Shown here piece by piece: positions 1 to 11,307 of a stretch of DNA of 64,000 nt (its first letter is position 1; the number at the start of each line of letters is the position of its first letter). Source of the DNA: Paraburkholderia sp. FT54 (lineage in GTDB: Bacteria; Pseudomonadota; Gammaproteobacteria; Burkholderiales; Burkholderiaceae); NCBI RefSeq assembly GCF_031585635.1, contig NZ_CP134195.1:248001-312000 (forward strand). The letters are read 5' to 3'. A program made the translations under genes and the position numbers. The notes under the pieces were generated by a model. The model had not been told where the DNA came from. It did no database searches and was given only the letters and a program-made list of their open reading frames with translations.

Positions 1-1100
<1,100 letters not shown>

Positions 1101-1338
1101 AACAGGTGTGTTTCGTCATGAGTTAGTGCTTCAGCACTTACTCAGGACAACCCCCGAAGGGGGCAGGGCGCTGGAATGACCAGAGGCGCTCGCAGAACGC
1201 ACGGTTGAGATCAGTGTTGTGCGAATTGATACACACAGACAACACAACCCCAACAGCTTCACCCCTGGTGAGCATCACCAGAAACTACTTCTTCCCGATT
1301 GGTTGTGCTGTCCCACAGACAGCATGACAACAAGTCAT
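1101..1338 (+). other. 23S-5S internal transcribed spacer
   Basis: Spacer between the mature ends of 23S and 5S rRNA. It contains no tRNA. Short inverted repeats (for example around 1,315-1,340, catgac/gtcatg) probably belong to precursor-processing stems. No coding potential is seen. Confidence 0.7.
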
Positions 1339-1453
1339 GCCTGATGACCATAGCGAGTCGGTCCCACCCCTTCCCATCCCGAACAGGACCGTGAAACGAC
1401 TCCACGCCGATGATAGTGCGGATTACCCGTGTGAAAGTAGGTAATCGTCAGGC
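1339..1453 (+). rRNA. rrf: 5S ribosomal RNA
   Basis: About 115 nt beginning gcctgatgacc and ending near gtcaggc, so the terminal helix closes. The internal ccacccctt...cccgaac block is the conserved 5S loop region. It sits 3' of the 23S gene in the usual rRNA operon order and is followed directly by a strong terminator. The ends are uncertain by a few bases. Confidence 0.95.
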
Positions 1454-1466
1454 TCCCCAGCAGCAT

Positions 1467-1499
1467 CAGAAACCCCACCCAAAAAAGGTGGGGTTTCTG
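1467..1499 (+). terminator. Rho-independent terminator of the rRNA operon
   Basis: Perfect 13-bp stem (1,467-1,479 with 1,487-1,499), loop of c plus six a, GC-rich core ccccacc/ggtgggg and a T-containing 3' arm. It lies 14 nt after 5S. Confidence 0.9.
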
Positions 1500-1565
1500 C
1501 GTTTACGGAAGCGTTGAAATCACTATATAAGTGAGAGCCTTGGGTTTGGAACGATCAAGCAAGTC

Positions 1566-1594
1566 TTGACAATAAGCGGTTGTTCCCCCATAAT
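1566..1594 (+). promoter_or_regulatory. sigma-70 promoter of the tRNA-tuf operon
   Basis: A consensus -35 TTGACA (1,566-1,571), a 17-bp spacer and CATAAT (1,589-1,594, five of six matches). Transcription would start within a few bases of the tRNA-Tyr 5' end at 1,609. This separates the tRNA-tuf unit from the rRNA operon. Confidence 0.8.
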
Positions 1595-1608
1595 CATCAG
1601 TTCTCTGC

Positions 1609-1694
1609 GGAGGGGTGCCCGAGTGGCTAAAGGGGGCAGACTGTAAATCTGTTGGCTTACGCCTACGTTGGTTCGAATCCAACCTCCTCCACCA
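1609..1694 (+). tRNA. tRNA-Tyr (GTA)
   Basis: Class II tRNA of 86 nt with a long variable arm, encoded CCA (1,692-1,694), acceptor ggagggg pairing with ctcctcc, and anticodon GTA in the loop ctgtaaatc. First of a Tyr-Gly-Thr cluster before tuf, resembling the E. coli tufB operon. Confidence 0.97.
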
Positions 1695-1735
1695 GAATGC
1701 AAGTTGTAGCAGTTGTTGGGAATCCATGGATCCTT

Positions 1736-1809
1736 GCGGGTGTAGCTCAATGGTAGAGCAGAAGCCTTCCAAGCTTACGACGAGGGTTCGATTCCCTTCA
1801 CCCGCTCCA
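1736..1809 (+). tRNA. tRNA-Gly (TCC)
   Basis: 74 nt with acceptor gcgggtg/caccc(g)c, D-arm agctcaatggtagagc, anticodon TCC in loop cttccaa, T-loop ggttcgattcc and encoded CCA. Confidence 0.97.
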
Positions 1810-1825
1810 GCATTGGAGAAGTAGC

Positions 1826-1900
<75 letters not shown>

Positions 1901-1963
1901 GAAGTACTTAGTGATTGTTTGCGCCCGGCGCAACGTACGGAAAAATCCTCTTAGGAGTCGAAA

Positions 1964-3154
1964 ATGGCCAAGGGTAAGTTTGAGCGGACCAAGCCGCACG
2001 TGAACGTCGGCACGATCGGTCACGTTGACCACGGCAAGACCACGCTGACGGCAGCGATCACGACGGTTCTGACGCAGAAGTTTGGCGGCGAAGCGAAGGC
2101 ATACGACCAGATCGACGCGGCACCGGAAGAAAAGGCACGTGGTATCACGATCAACACGGCACACGTCGAGTACGAAACGGCTAACCGCCACTACGCGCAC
2201 GTCGACTGCCCGGGCCACGCTGACTATGTGAAGAACATGATCACGGGTGCAGCGCAGATGGACGGCGCGATCCTGGTGTGCTCGGCCGCTGACGGCCCGA
2301 TGCCGCAAACGCGTGAGCACATCCTGCTGGCGCGCCAGGTTGGCGTGCCGTACATCATCGTGTTCCTGAACAAGTGCGACATGGTGGACGACGCCGAGCT
2401 GCTGGAACTGGTCGAGATGGAAGTTCGCGAACTTCTGTCGAAGTACGACTTCCCGGGCGACGACACGCCGATCATCAAGGGTTCGGCCAAACTGGCGCTG
2501 GAAGGCGACAAGGGCGAGCTGGGCGAAGTGGCGATCATGAATCTGGCCGACGCGCTGGATACGTACATCCCGACGCCGGAGCGCGCAGTGGACGGCGCGT
2601 TCCTGATGCCGGTGGAAGACGTGTTCTCGATCTCGGGTCGCGGCACGGTGGTGACGGGTCGCGTTGAGCGCGGCGTCGTGAAGGTCGGCGAGGAAATCGA
2701 AATCGTTGGTATCAAGCCGACGGTGAAGACGACCTGCACGGGCGTGGAAATGTTCCGCAAGCTGCTCGATCAAGGTCAGGCAGGCGACAACGTGGGTATC
2801 CTGCTGCGCGGCACGAAGCGTGAAGACGTGGAGCGTGGCCAGGTGCTGGCGAAGCCGGGTTCGATCAACCCGCACACGCACTTCACGGCTGAAGTGTACG
2901 TGCTGAGCAAGGACGAAGGCGGCCGCCACACGCCGTTCTTCAACAACTACCGTCCGCAGTTCTACTTCCGTACGACGGACGTGACGGGCTCGATCGAGTT
3001 GCCGAAGGACAAGGAAATGGTCATGCCGGGCGACAACGTGTCGATCACGGTGAAGCTGATCAACCCGATCGCGATGGAAGAAGGTCTGCGTTTCGCCATC
3101 CGCGAAGGCGGCCGTACGGTCGGCGCAGGTGTGGTTGCCAAGATTCTCGAGTAA
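1964..3154 (+). CDS. tuf: Elongation factor Tu, copy 1
   Basis: EF-Tu (396 aa) is the GTPase that delivers aminoacyl-tRNA to the ribosomal A site. Visible motifs are the P-loop GHVDHGKT (residues 19-26), switch I RGITI, DCPGH near 81-85 and NKCD near 136-139, followed by the two beta-barrel domains at full family length. An aggag RBS (about 1,952) precedes the ATG. The protein is identical to the second copy at 21,149-22,339; base differences appear confined to codons 2-7. It follows three tRNA genes whose products are its substrates, as in the tufB-type operon. Confidence 0.99.
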   Translation: MAKGKFERTKPHVNVGTIGHVDHGKTTLTAAITTVLTQKFGGEAKAYDQIDAAPEEKARGITINTAHVEYETANRHYAHVDCPGHADYVKNMITGAAQMDGAILVCSAADGPMPQTREHILLARQVGVPYIIVFLNKCDMVDDAELLELVEMEVRELLSKYDFPGDDTPIIKGSAKLALEGDKGELGEVAIMNLADALDTYIPTPERAVDGAFLMPVEDVFSISGRGTVVTGRVERGVVKVGEEIEIVGIKPTVKTTCTGVEMFRKLLDQGQAGDNVGILLRGTKREDVERGQVLAKPGSINPHTHFTAEVYVLSKDEGGRHTPFFNNYRPQFYFRTTDVTGSIELPKDKEMVMPGDNVSITVKLINPIAMEEGLRFAIREGGRTVGAGVVAKILE

Positions 3155-3218
3155 CGCCAGATAGTTCTCGTTAATCGGTAGTTTCGGGGTTGGCGGTGTC
3201 GTCAGCCCCAAATGGTTT

Positions 3219-3294
3219 AGGGGTATAGCTCAACTGGCAGAGCGTCGGTCTCCAAAACCGAAGGTTGGGGGTTCGATTCCCTCTGCCCCTGCCA
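3219..3294 (+). tRNA. tRNA-Trp (CCA)
   Basis: 76 nt with acceptor aggggta/tgcccct, D-arm agctcaactggcagagc, anticodon CCA in loop tctccaaaa, T-loop ggttcgattcc and encoded CCA. It lies between tuf and secE, a common proteobacterial arrangement. Confidence 0.97.
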
Positions 3295-3330
3295 ACTCTC
3301 GCGCCGTATGTGGCGCTTCGTTAAGGTGTT

Positions 3331-3711
3331 ATGGCGAATCCTTCCGTCGAAACTGTAAATACATCCGGCGACAAGCTGATGCTCGTCGCGGGCGTATTGC
3401 TGGTCTTGGCCGGGTTCGTGGGGTTCTTCTGGCTTAGTGGCCAGGAATGGTACGTCCGCGGAGCTGCCTTGGCTGTTGGTGCGATCGCGGGTGTTGCAGT
3501 CGGTCTTCTCTCCGCGCCTGGCAAGGGTTTCATCGCTTTCGCCAAAGATTCGTACAAGGAAGTCCGCAAGGTTGTTTGGCCGACTCGCAAAGAGGCTACC
3601 CAGACAACGCTCGTAGTGTTCGGCTTCGTGTTCGTCATGGCGATCTTTCTGTGGATCAGTGATAAATCCATCGAATGGGCGATTTTCTCGGTGATTCTGG
3701 GTTGGAAATGA
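3331..3711 (+). CDS. secE: Preprotein translocase subunit SecE
   Basis: SecE clamps SecY in the SecYEG inner-membrane translocon. The 126-aa product has two hydrophobic helices in the first 70 residues (about 17-37 and 43-63). The conserved amphipathic stretch [13 protein letters not shown] follows (about 72-84), then a C-terminal membrane helix. This is the long, three-helix proteobacterial form. The next gene, nusG, starts one base after the stop, and this secE-nusG pair is nearly universal in bacteria. Its partner secY is at 32,158 in the same gene array. Confidence 0.97.
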   Translation: MANPSVETVNTSGDKLMLVAGVLLVLAGFVGFFWLSGQEWYVRGAALAVGAIAGVAVGLLSAPGKGFIAFAKDSYKEVRKVVWPTRKEATQTTLVVFGFVFVMAIFLWISDKSIEWAIFSVILGWK

Positions 3712-3712
3712 T

Positions 3713-4270
3713 ATGAGCGATACTCCGGCATCCCCGAGTGGCAAACGTTGGTACGTCGTGCACGCCTACTCCGGCATGGAGAAGAGCGTGCAACGTGCGC
3801 TCCAGGAGCGCATCGAACGTGCTGGCATGCAAGACCGGTTCGGTCAAATCCTCGTTCCGACTGAAGAGGTCGTCGAGGTGAAAGGCGGTCACAAGTCGGT
3901 GACCGAGCGTCGTTTCTTCCCGGGCTATGTGCTCGTTGAAATGGAAATGACTGACGAGACGTGGCACCTCGTGAAAAACACGGCAAAGGTGACGGGTTTC
4001 GTAGGCGGTGCGCGTAATCGTCCGAGTCCGATTTCCCCGCGGGAAGTCGAGAAGATCATGTCGCAAATGCAGGAAGGCGTGGAGAAGCCGCGTCCGAAGA
4101 CCCTGTTCGAAGTTGGCGAGATGGTGCGGGTGAAGGATGGTCCGTTCACGGATTTCAACGGCAGCGTCGAAGAAGTGAACTACGAAAAGTCACGCGTCCG
4201 TGTTTCCGTTACAATCTTCGGCCGCGCAACGCCGGTCGAGCTGGAATTCGGCCAGGTCGAAAAGTTGTAA
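3713..4270 (+). CDS. nusG: Transcription termination/antitermination protein NusG
   Basis: NusG (185 aa) binds RNA polymerase, suppresses pausing and links it to Rho or to ribosomal protein S10. The N-terminal NGN domain opens with [14 protein letters not shown] (about 11-24) and the C-terminal KOW domain lies near 130-160 ([14 protein letters not shown]). The length is normal. It follows secE by one base and precedes rplK, the standard secE-nusG-rplKAJL-rpoBC order. A Met is also possible slightly downstream, but this start fits the family best. Confidence 0.98.
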   Translation: MSDTPASPSGKRWYVVHAYSGMEKSVQRALQERIERAGMQDRFGQILVPTEEVVEVKGGHKSVTERRFFPGYVLVEMEMTDETWHLVKNTAKVTGFVGGARNRPSPISPREVEKIMSQMQEGVEKPRPKTLFEVGEMVRVKDGPFTDFNGSVEEVNYEKSRVRVSVTIFGRATPVELEFGQVEKL

Positions 4271-4434
4271 TCCAGAATTTTGCGGAGCGCGCCAGTCGGC
4301 GCGTTCCGTATTTCGCGCTTACGGTCCGCGTAATGGCCGTTGAGGAGCGTCAGTACCCAATTTTGCGGTGAACGCGCGCTACTACTCACTGAACGCTCGC
4401 ATGTATCGTGCGGTGTTCCAAAGAGGCTTTCAAC

Positions 4435-4866
4435 ATGGCAAAGAAAATTATCGGCTTTATCAAGCTGCAGATTCCTGCAGGTAAAGCCAATCCGTCGCCG
4501 CCGGTTGGTCCGGCACTGGGTCAACGCGGCCTGAACATCATGGAGTTCTGCAAGGCGTTCAACGCGCAGACTCAAGCACTGGAACCGGGTCTGCCGATTC
4601 CGGTTGTGATCACAGCGTTCGCGGACAAGAGCTTCACGTTCGTTCTGAAGACGCCGCCGGCAACGGTTCTGATCAAGAAGGCAGCGAAGATCGACAAGGG
4701 TTCGAGCAAGCCGCATACCGACAAGGTCGGCAAGATCACCCGCGCTCAAGCTGAAGACATCGCCAAGACCAAGATGCCCGATCTGACGGCAGCTGATCTT
4801 GACGCAGCGGTTCGTACGATCGCTGGTAGCGCCCGCTCGATGGGCATCACCGTGGAGGGCGTGTAA
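4435..4866 (+). CDS. rplK: 50S ribosomal protein L11
   Basis: L11 binds the GTPase-associated region of 23S rRNA and forms the stalk base. The start chosen is the ATG giving [18 protein letters not shown], the invariant family N-terminus; an upstream in-frame ATG at 4,408 would add nine unconserved residues. This gives 143 aa, the family length. The proline-rich linker ([12 protein letters not shown]) and C-terminal RNA-binding domain are intact. It is followed immediately by rplA; in E. coli the L11-L1 pair is autoregulated by L1. Confidence 0.98.
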   Translation: MAKKIIGFIKLQIPAGKANPSPPVGPALGQRGLNIMEFCKAFNAQTQALEPGLPIPVVITAFADKSFTFVLKTPPATVLIKKAAKIDKGSSKPHTDKVGKITRAQAEDIAKTKMPDLTAADLDAAVRTIAGSARSMGITVEGV

Positions 4867-5565
4867 ATGGCTAAGCTTTCGAAGCGTCTGCAAGCATTTG
4901 CAGCCAAGGTTGATCGTCAGAAGCTGTACGCAATCGACGAAGCTCTGTCGCTCGTGAAGGAATGCGCAAGCGCGAAGTTCGACGAGTCGATCGACGTTGC
5001 GGTGCAACTCGGCATCGATGCAAAGAAGTCGGATCAAGTGGTTCGTGGCTCGGTCGTTCTGCCGGCAGGTACCGGTAAGTCGGTCCGTGTCGCTGTGTTC
5101 GCACAAGGCGAAAAGGCTGAGCAGGCTCGTGCAGCTGGCGCAGAAGTCGTCGGTATGGAAGACCTGGCTGAACAAGTCAAGGCCGGCAAGCTGGACTTCG
5201 ACATCGTGATCGCTTCGCCGGACACGATGCGCGTTGTCGGTACCCTCGGTCAGATCCTCGGCCCGCGCGGCCTGATGCCGAATCCGAAGGTCGGTACGGT
5301 TACGCCGGACGTCGCGACCGCCGTGAAGAACGCCAAGGCTGGTCAGGTGCAATTCCGTGTCGACAAGGCCGGTATCATTCACGCCACCATCGGCCGTGCT
5401 TCGTTCGAGCCGACGGCTCTGCGCAGCAACCTGAACGCTCTCGTCGACGCGCTGCAAAAAGCAAAGCCGGCAACGAGCAAGGGTGTCTACCTGCGCAAGG
5501 TTGCGCTGTCGAGCACGATGGGTGTTGGCGTTCGCGTCGACCAGGCATCGATCGCGGCACAGTAA
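4867..5565 (+). CDS. rplA: 50S ribosomal protein L1
   Basis: L1 forms the mobile stalk at the E site and represses its own mRNA in many bacteria. The 232-aa product has the family N-terminus [11 protein letters not shown], the core [15 protein letters not shown] (about 137-151) and the C-terminal strand motif. Its ATG abuts the rplK stop codon, so the two genes are probably translationally coupled. About 300 nt without a gene follow before rplJ. Confidence 0.98.
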   Translation: MAKLSKRLQAFAAKVDRQKLYAIDEALSLVKECASAKFDESIDVAVQLGIDAKKSDQVVRGSVVLPAGTGKSVRVAVFAQGEKAEQARAAGAEVVGMEDLAEQVKAGKLDFDIVIASPDTMRVVGTLGQILGPRGLMPNPKVGTVTPDVATAVKNAKAGQVQFRVDKAGIIHATIGRASFEPTALRSNLNALVDALQKAKPATSKGVYLRKVALSSTMGVGVRVDQASIAAQ

Positions 5566-5867
5566 TAGATTTCATCGCCTCGGCGTGAGTCGGGGCGGTT
5601 TTATGGGCTTTGGGCGGTCGTAAGGTGGCAGTTTGCATCGAGCGACCGGTTGTCAAAGACCGTTGGCGGGCACGCAGCTGGTAGGCGCGTCCTTAATGTA
5701 AAGCCAACGCAGATGGCGAACCCGAAAAGGTTTTGTAGTGATGAAGCCGGTTGATATCCGCAGCAACGCGGGACTCAGGCGGTCGAAATACTCCTGACTG
5801 GTCGGACGCCGTTATTGAACGCGGTACACAAGGCGCACGCTGCGTGTATCGAATCTGGAGGTTAACC
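5566..5867 (+). promoter_or_regulatory. rplA-rplJ intergenic leader, probable L10 autoregulatory region
   Basis: About 300 nt without a credible gene. It has a hairpin-like GC-rich stretch just after rplA (about 5,578-5,600) and paired segments closer to rplJ, for example tcagg 5,775-5,779 with cctga 5,793-5,797. In E. coli and many bacteria the L10-L12 complex binds the rplJ leader to repress translation. That function here is inferred from position only; no clear promoter was found. Confidence 0.45.
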
Positions 5868-6371
5868 GTGCCACTTAACAAAGAAAGCAAGCAGGCCGTC
5901 GTCGCTGAGGTTGCCGCGCAAGTCGCGAAAGCCCAGACCGTGGTTCTGGCTGAGTATCGTGGAATCGCGGTTGGCGATCTGACCAAGCTGCGCGCGAAAG
6001 CGCGTGAGCAACAGGTTTACCTTCGCGTGTTGAAAAACACGTTGGCGCGTCGCGCCGTCGAAGGTACCCCGTTTGCTCCGCTGGCAGAGCAGATGACTGG
6101 TCCGTTGATCTACGGCATCTCGGAAGATGCAATTGCTGCTGCTAAGGTCGTCAACGACTTCGGCAAAACCAATGACAAGTTGATCATCAAGGCCGGTTCC
6201 TACGAAGGCAAGGTGATGGACAAGGCTGGCGTGCAAGCGCTGGCAAACATCCCGAGCCGCGAAGAACTGCTCTCCAAGCTGTTGTACGTTATGCAAGCAC
6301 CTGTTTCCGGCTTTGCGCGCGCTTTGGCCGCGCTGGCAGAAAAGAAACAAGGCGAAGAAACCGCTGCGTAA
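5868..6371 (+). CDS. rplJ: 50S ribosomal protein L10
   Basis: L10 anchors L7/L12 dimers to the ribosomal stalk. The start is the GTG at 5,868, giving [15 protein letters not shown] and 167 aa. It is preceded by ggag at 5,857-5,860; an upstream ATG at 5,751 would add 39 residues unlike any L10. The central [14 protein letters not shown] block and the C-terminal helix that binds L7/L12 are present. It is followed 63 bp later by rplL, its direct structural partner. Confidence 0.97.
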   Translation: MPLNKESKQAVVAEVAAQVAKAQTVVLAEYRGIAVGDLTKLRAKAREQQVYLRVLKNTLARRAVEGTPFAPLAEQMTGPLIYGISEDAIAAAKVVNDFGKTNDKLIIKAGSYEGKVMDKAGVQALANIPSREELLSKLLYVMQAPVSGFARALAALAEKKQGEETAA

Positions 6372-6434
6372 TGCACTTCAGTCGAGCGTGATTGATCGCT
6401 GGCTGTATCCGAATTCAATTTAGGAGTATTTCAA

Positions 6435-6809
6435 ATGGCAATCGCAAAAGAAGACATCCTCGAGGCAGTAAGCTCGATGTCGGTTCTGGAACTGAACGAG
6501 CTGGTCAAGGCGTTCGAAGAAAAGTTTGGCGTGTCGGCGGCTGCTGTTGCAGTGGCAGGCCCGGCAGGCGGCGGCGCTGCTGCAGCTGCTGAAGAGCAAA
6601 CCGAATTCACGGTCAACCTGACGGAAGTCGGCGCGAACAAGGTTTCGGTCATTAAGGCTGTTCGTGAACTGACGGGCCTCGGCCTGAAGGAAGCGAAGGA
6701 CCTGGTTGACGGTGCACCGAAGCCTGTTAAGGAAGCGGTACCGAAGGCTGCTGCTGAAGAAGCCAAGAAGAAGCTGGAAGAAGCCGGCGCGAAAGCTGAA
6801 ATCAAGTAA
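6435..6809 (+). CDS. rplL: 50S ribosomal protein L7/L12
   Basis: The 124-aa stalk protein recruits translational GTPases. It has an N-terminal dimerisation helix ([19 protein letters not shown]), an Ala/Gly-rich flexible hinge (about 38-56) and a conserved C-terminal domain with [18 protein letters not shown]. An aggag RBS lies at 6,422-6,426. The gene ends just before a terminator-like hairpin that probably lowers transcription into rpoB. Confidence 0.98.
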   Translation: MAIAKEDILEAVSSMSVLELNELVKAFEEKFGVSAAAVAVAGPAGGGAAAAAEEQTEFTVNLTEVGANKVSVIKAVRELTGLGLKEAKDLVDGAPKPVKEAVPKAAAEEAKKKLEEAGAKAEIK

Positions 6810-6829
6810 GTTTCAGCGCGCTGTGCGAA

Positions 6830-6859
6830 GGCTGGCGGTTTTCCACCGCCGGCCTTTTT
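6830..6859 (+). terminator. Attenuator-type terminator between rplL and rpoB
   Basis: Nine-bp stem (6,830-6,838 with 6,846-6,854, one G-T pair), 7-nt loop, then five T. It lies 20 nt after rplL. A partial terminator here is known in E. coli, where it sets the ratio of ribosomal protein to RNA polymerase synthesis. Confidence 0.8.
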
Positions 6860-6914
6860 GTGCTTTGTGGGGACCACGTTTTTGCCAGCCAGTTTCGGCA
6901 AGAACCGACGCCCC

Positions 6915-6971
6915 AGAAGCCAAAGAAAACCGCCATTCGGCAACATTGACCGGCGTTTCTCTTTGTCTTCT
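6915..6971 (+). other. Long hairpin in the rplL-rpoB spacer
   Basis: Two 20-nt arms (6,915-6,934 and 6,952-6,971) pair at 17 of 20 positions around a 17-nt loop. The rest of the 370-nt spacer (6,810-7,179) has no credible gene. In E. coli this spacer carries an RNase III processing site; the same role here is an inference. Confidence 0.55.
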
Positions 6972-7179
6972 GAAGCGACTGCAGAAGGCAAGTTTGGTCG
7001 GGTAGCGGGCAACATAGGCATCCGCTGCCGTCAGCCAGCGGTTGGTAGCGGCCAACCACCAAGCTTCTAGGCTCGTTCAAGCCATCGGACGGCCATCGGG
7101 TCTCAGTCGGTGAACACTCGGGTTGTCTCATCAAGGTATCCTGCCTCGACAACAATGCCCGCCGTGATTCGGAGATCGT

Positions 7180-10100
7180 ATGCAATATTCCTTCACCGAG
7201 AAGAAGCGTATTCGCAAGAGTTTTGCGAAGCGCCCCATCGTTCACCAAGTACCTTTCCTGCTGGCTACCCAGCTTGAATCATTCAGCACGTTTCTGCAAG
7301 CAGACACGTCGTCCACGCAACGCAAGCCGGAAGGCCTGCAGGCTGCGTTTACCTCGGTTTTCCCCATTGTTTCGCACAACGGGTTCGCTCGTCTAGAGTT
7401 CGTCAGCTACATGCTGTCGCCGCCGGCATTCAACATCAAGGAATGTCAGCAGCGCGGTTTGACGTACTGCTCGGCACTGCGCGCGAAAGTGCGCCTGGTG
7501 CTGCTCGACAAGGAATCGCCGAGCAAGCCGGTCGTCAAGGAAGTGAAGGAACAGGAAGTGTACATGGGCGAAATTCCGCTCATGACGCCGACGGGTTCGT
7601 TCGTCATCAACGGCACGGAACGTGTGATCGTTTCGCAGCTGCACCGTTCGCCCGGCGTGTTCTTCGAACACGACAAGGGCAAGACGCACAGCTCGGGCAA
7701 GCTCCTGTTCTCGGCACGTATCATTCCTTACCGCGGTTCGTGGCTCGATTTCGAGTTCGACCCGAAGGACGTGCTGTACTTCCGCGTCGACCGTCGCCGC
7801 AAGATGCCGGTCACGATCCTGCTGAAGGCAATCGGCCTCACGCCGGAACAGATCCTCGCAAACTTCTTCGTGTTCGACAATTTCACGCTGATGCCGGAAG
7901 GCGCTCAGATGGAATTCGTGCCGGAGCGTCTGCGTGGCGAAGTCGCGCGTTTCGACATCACGGACCGTGATGGCAACGTGATCGTCCAGAAGGACAAGCG
8001 GATCAACGCGAAGCACATTCGCGACCTCGACAACGCCAAGACCAAGTTCATCTCGGTTCCGGAAGACTATTTGCTCGGCCGCACGCTGGCAAAGAATGTC
8101 GTCGACGGCGACACCGGTGAAGTCATCGCCAACGCGAATGACGAAATCACGGAAACCGTCCTCGAGAAGCTGCGCGAGTCGAAGATCAAAGACATCCAGA
8201 CGCTCTACACGAACGATCTGGATCAAGGTCCGTACATCTCGTCTACGCTGCGTATCGACGAAACCGCGGACAAGATGGCCGCGCGCATCGCGATCTACCG
8301 CATGATGCGTCCGGGCGAACCGCCGACCGAAGAAGCGGTCGAGGCGCTGTTTAACCGTCTGTTCTACAGCGAAGACGCATACGACCTGTCCAAGGTGGGT
8401 CGTATGAAGTTCAATCGCCGTGTCGGCCGCGACGAAATCGTCGGTCCGATGACGCTGCAAGACGACGACATCCTCGCCACGATCAAGATCCTGGTCGAGT
8501 TGCGCAACGGCAAGGGCGAAGTGGACGACATCGACCACTTGGGCAATCGTCGTGTGCGTTGCGTTGGCGAACTGGCGGAAAACCAGTTCCGCGCAGGTCT
8601 CGTGCGTGTCGAACGTGCTGTGAAGGAACGCCTCGGCCAGGCCGAAAGCGAAAACCTGATGCCGCACGACCTGATCAACTCGAAGCCGATTTCGTCGGCG
8701 ATTCGCGAGTTCTTCGGTTCGTCGCAGCTGTCGCAGTTCATGGACCAAACGAACCCGCTTTCGGAAATTACCCACAAGCGCCGTGTTTCGGCACTTGGCC
8801 CGGGCGGTTTGACGCGTGAGCGCGCAGGCTTTGAAGTCCGCGACGTGCACCCGACTCACTACGGTCGTGTGTGCCCGATTGAAACGCCGGAAGGTCCGAA
8901 CATCGGCCTGATCAACTCGCTCGCTCTGTACGCGCACCTGAACGAATACGGCTTCCTCGAAACGCCGTATCGCAAGGTCGTGGACAGCAAGGTGACCGAT
9001 CAGATCGACTATCTGTCGGCGATCGAAGAAGGCCGTTACGTGATCGCTCAGGCGAACGCGGCGGTTGCTGCCGACGGCTCGCTGACCGACGAACTGGTGT
9101 CGTCGCGTGAAGCCGGCGAAACGCTGATGGTCACGCCGGACCGCATCCAGTATATGGACGTGGCGCCGTCACAGATCGTGTCGGTGGCAGCATCGCTGAT
9201 TCCGTTCCTCGAGCACGATGACGCGAACCGCGCATTGATGGGTTCGAACATGCAGCGTCAGGCTGTGCCGTGTCTGCGTCCTGAAAAGGCCGTGGTCGGT
9301 ACGGGTATCGAACGCACGGTGGCGGTCGACTCGGGCACGACGGTTCAGGCATTCCGCGGCGGTGTGGTGGACTATGTCGACGCAGGCCGTATGGTGATCC
9401 GCGTGAACGACGACGAAGCCGTTGCTGGCGACGTCGGCGTGGACATCTACAACCTGATCAAGTACACGCGTTCGAACCAGAACACGAACATCAACCAGCG
9501 CCCGATCGTGAAGGTCGGCGACATCGTGTCGCGTGGCGACGTGCTGGCTGACGGTGCATCGACCGACCTCGGCGAACTGGCTCTCGGCCAGAACATGCTG
9601 GTCGCGTTCATGCCGTGGAACGGCTACAACTTCGAAGACTCGATTTTGATCTCGGAGAAGGTGGTTGCTGACGACCGCTACACGTCGATCCACATTGAAG
9701 AACTGAACGTCGTGGCTCGCGACACGAAGCTCGGACCGGAAGAAATCACGCGCGACATCTCGAACCTGGCTGAAGTGCAACTCGGCCGTCTCGATGAGTC
9801 GGGCATCGTCTACATCGGCGCTGAAGTCGAAGCAGGCGACGTGCTGGTCGGCAAGGTCACGCCGAAGGGCGAAACCCAGCTGACGCCGGAAGAAAAGCTG
9901 CTGCGCGCGATCTTCGGTGAAAAGGCTTCGGACGTGAAGGACACGTCGCTGCGCGTGCCGTCGGGCATGAGCGGCACGGTGATCGACGTTCAGGTGTTCA
10001 CGCGTGAAGGCATTCAGCGCGACAAGCGCGCGCAACAGATCATCGACGATGAACTGAAGCGCTATCGCCTAGATTTGAACGACCAGTTGCGCATCGTGGA

Positions 10101-11286
10101 AGGCGACGCGTTCCAGCGTCTCGCACGTATGCTCGACGGCAAGGTCGCGAACGGCGGTCCGAAGAAACTGGCCAAGGGCACGAAGATCGAACAGGCTTAC
10201 CTGCAAGATCTGGATCACTACCACTGGTTCGACATCCGCCTCGCGGACGAAGAAGCAGCGGCACAGCTCGAAGCCATCAAGGACTCGATCGAACAGAAGC
10301 GTCACCAGTTCGATCTGGCGTTCGAAGAAAAGCGCAAGAAGCTCACGCAAGGCGACGAACTGCCGCCGGGCGTGTTGAAGATGGTCAAGGTGTATCTGGC
10401 AGTCAAGCGCCGCCTGCAGCCTGGCGACAAGATGGCCGGCCGTCACGGTAACAAGGGTGTCGTGTCCAAGATCGTTCCGATCGAAGACATGCCGTACATG
10501 GCCGACGGCCGTCCGGCTGACGTCGTTCTGAACCCGCTCGGCGTGCCGTCGCGGATGAACGTGGGTCAGGTTCTCGAAGTGCATCTGGGTTGGGCCGCGA
10601 AGGGTCTCGGCTGGCGTATCGGCGAAATGCTGCAGCGTCAGGCGAAGATTGCTGAACTGCGCGAATTCCTGACCAAGATCTACAACGAGTCGGGCCGCGC
10701 CGAAGAGCTGGACAGCTTCACGGACGACGAGATCGTCGAACTGGCGAAGAACCTGCGCGAAGGCGTGCCGTTCGCTACGCCGGTGTTCGACGGCGCGACG
10801 GAAGAAGAGATGTCGCGCGCGCTGGATCTGGCATTCCCGGACGACATCGCGAAGAACCTCGGCATGACGCCGTCGAAGAATCAGGTGCGTCTGTACGACG
10901 GCCGCACGGGCGAAATGTTCGAACGTACGGTGACGGTCGGCTACATGCACTACCTGAAACTGCACCACTTGGTCGACGACAAGATGCACGCGCGTTCCAC
11001 GGGCCCGTACTCGCTCGTGACGCAGCAGCCGTTGGGCGGTAAGGCGCAATTCGGTGGCCAGCGTTTCGGTGAAATGGAAGTGTGGGCGCTCGAAGCGTAC
11101 GGCGCATCGTACGTGCTGCAGGAAATGCTGACGGTGAAGTCGGACGACGTGACTGGCCGGACCAAGGTTTATGAAAACCTGGTCAAGGGCGATCACGTGA
11201 TCGACGCCGGCATGCCGGAATCCTTCAACGTGTTGGTGAAGGAAATCCGCTCGCTCGGTATCGACATCGACCTCGACCGCAACTAA
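7180..11286 (+). CDS. rpoB: DNA-directed RNA polymerase beta subunit
   Basis: The beta subunit (1,368 aa) forms half of the RNA polymerase active-site cleft. The rifampicin-binding region ([13 protein letters not shown], from residue 511) has the drug-sensitive residues D522, H532 and S537, equivalent to E. coli D516, H526 and S531. Other conserved blocks are [30 protein letters not shown] and the C-terminal [18 protein letters not shown]. The length is typical for Burkholderiales. It lies behind the rplL attenuator and 21 bp before rpoC. Confidence 0.99.
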   Translation: MQYSFTEKKRIRKSFAKRPIVHQVPFLLATQLESFSTFLQADTSSTQRKPEGLQAAFTSVFPIVSHNGFARLEFVSYMLSPPAFNIKECQQRGLTYCSALRAKVRLVLLDKESPSKPVVKEVKEQEVYMGEIPLMTPTGSFVINGTERVIVSQLHRSPGVFFEHDKGKTHSSGKLLFSARIIPYRGSWLDFEFDPKDVLYFRVDRRRKMPVTILLKAIGLTPEQILANFFVFDNFTLMPEGAQMEFVPERLRGEVARFDITDRDGNVIVQKDKRINAKHIRDLDNAKTKFISVPEDYLLGRTLAKNVVDGDTGEVIANANDEITETVLEKLRESKIKDIQTLYTNDLDQGPYISSTLRIDETADKMAARIAIYRMMRPGEPPTEEAVEALFNRLFYSEDAYDLSKVGRMKFNRRVGRDEIVGPMTLQDDDILATIKILVELRNGKGEVDDIDHLGNRRVRCVGELAENQFRAGLVRVERAVKERLGQAESENLMPHDLINSKPISSAIREFFGSSQLSQFMDQTNPLSEITHKRRVSALGPGGLTRERAGFEVRDVHPTHYGRVCPIETPEGPNIGLINSLALYAHLNEYGFLETPYRKVVDSKVTDQIDYLSAIEEGRYVIAQANAAVAADGSLTDELVSSREAGETLMVTPDRIQYMDVAPSQIVSVAASLIPFLEHDDANRALMGSNMQRQAVPCLRPEKAVVGTGIERTVAVDSGTTVQAFRGGVVDYVDAGRMVIRVNDDEAVAGDVGVDIYNLIKYTRSNQNTNINQRPIVKVGDIVSRGDVLADGASTDLGELALGQNMLVAFMPWNGYNFEDSILISEKVVADDRYTSIHIEELNVVARDTKLGPEEITRDISNLAEVQLGRLDESGIVYIGAEVEAGDVLVGKVTPKGETQLTPEEKLLRAIFGEKASDVKDTSLRVPSGMSGTVIDVQVFTREGIQRDKRAQQIIDDELKRYRLDLNDQLRIVEGDAFQRLARMLDGKVANGGPKKLAKGTKIEQAYLQDLDHYHWFDIRLADEEAAAQLEAIKDSIEQKRHQFDLAFEEKRKKLTQGDELPPGVLKMVKVYLAVKRRLQPGDKMAGRHGNKGVVSKIVPIEDMPYMADGRPADVVLNPLGVPSRMNVGQVLEVHLGWAAKGLGWRIGEMLQRQAKIAELREFLTKIYNESGRAEELDSFTDDEIVELAKNLREGVPFATPVFDGATEEEMSRALDLAFPDDIAKNLGMTPSKNQVRLYDGRTGEMFERTVTVGYMHYLKLHHLVDDKMHARSTGPYSLVTQQPLGGKAQFGGQRFGEMEVWALEAYGASYVLQEMLTVKSDDVTGRTKVYENLVKGDHVIDAGMPESFNVLVKEIRSLGIDIDLDRN

Positions 11287-11307
11287 TCGGACTACGGAGA
11301 GAAAGCA

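Noticed and set aside
3186..3211. Hairpin after tuf copy 1 as a terminator
   Set aside because: A 7-bp stem is possible but no T run follows, and tRNA-Trp begins a few bases later; read-through into secE is more likely.
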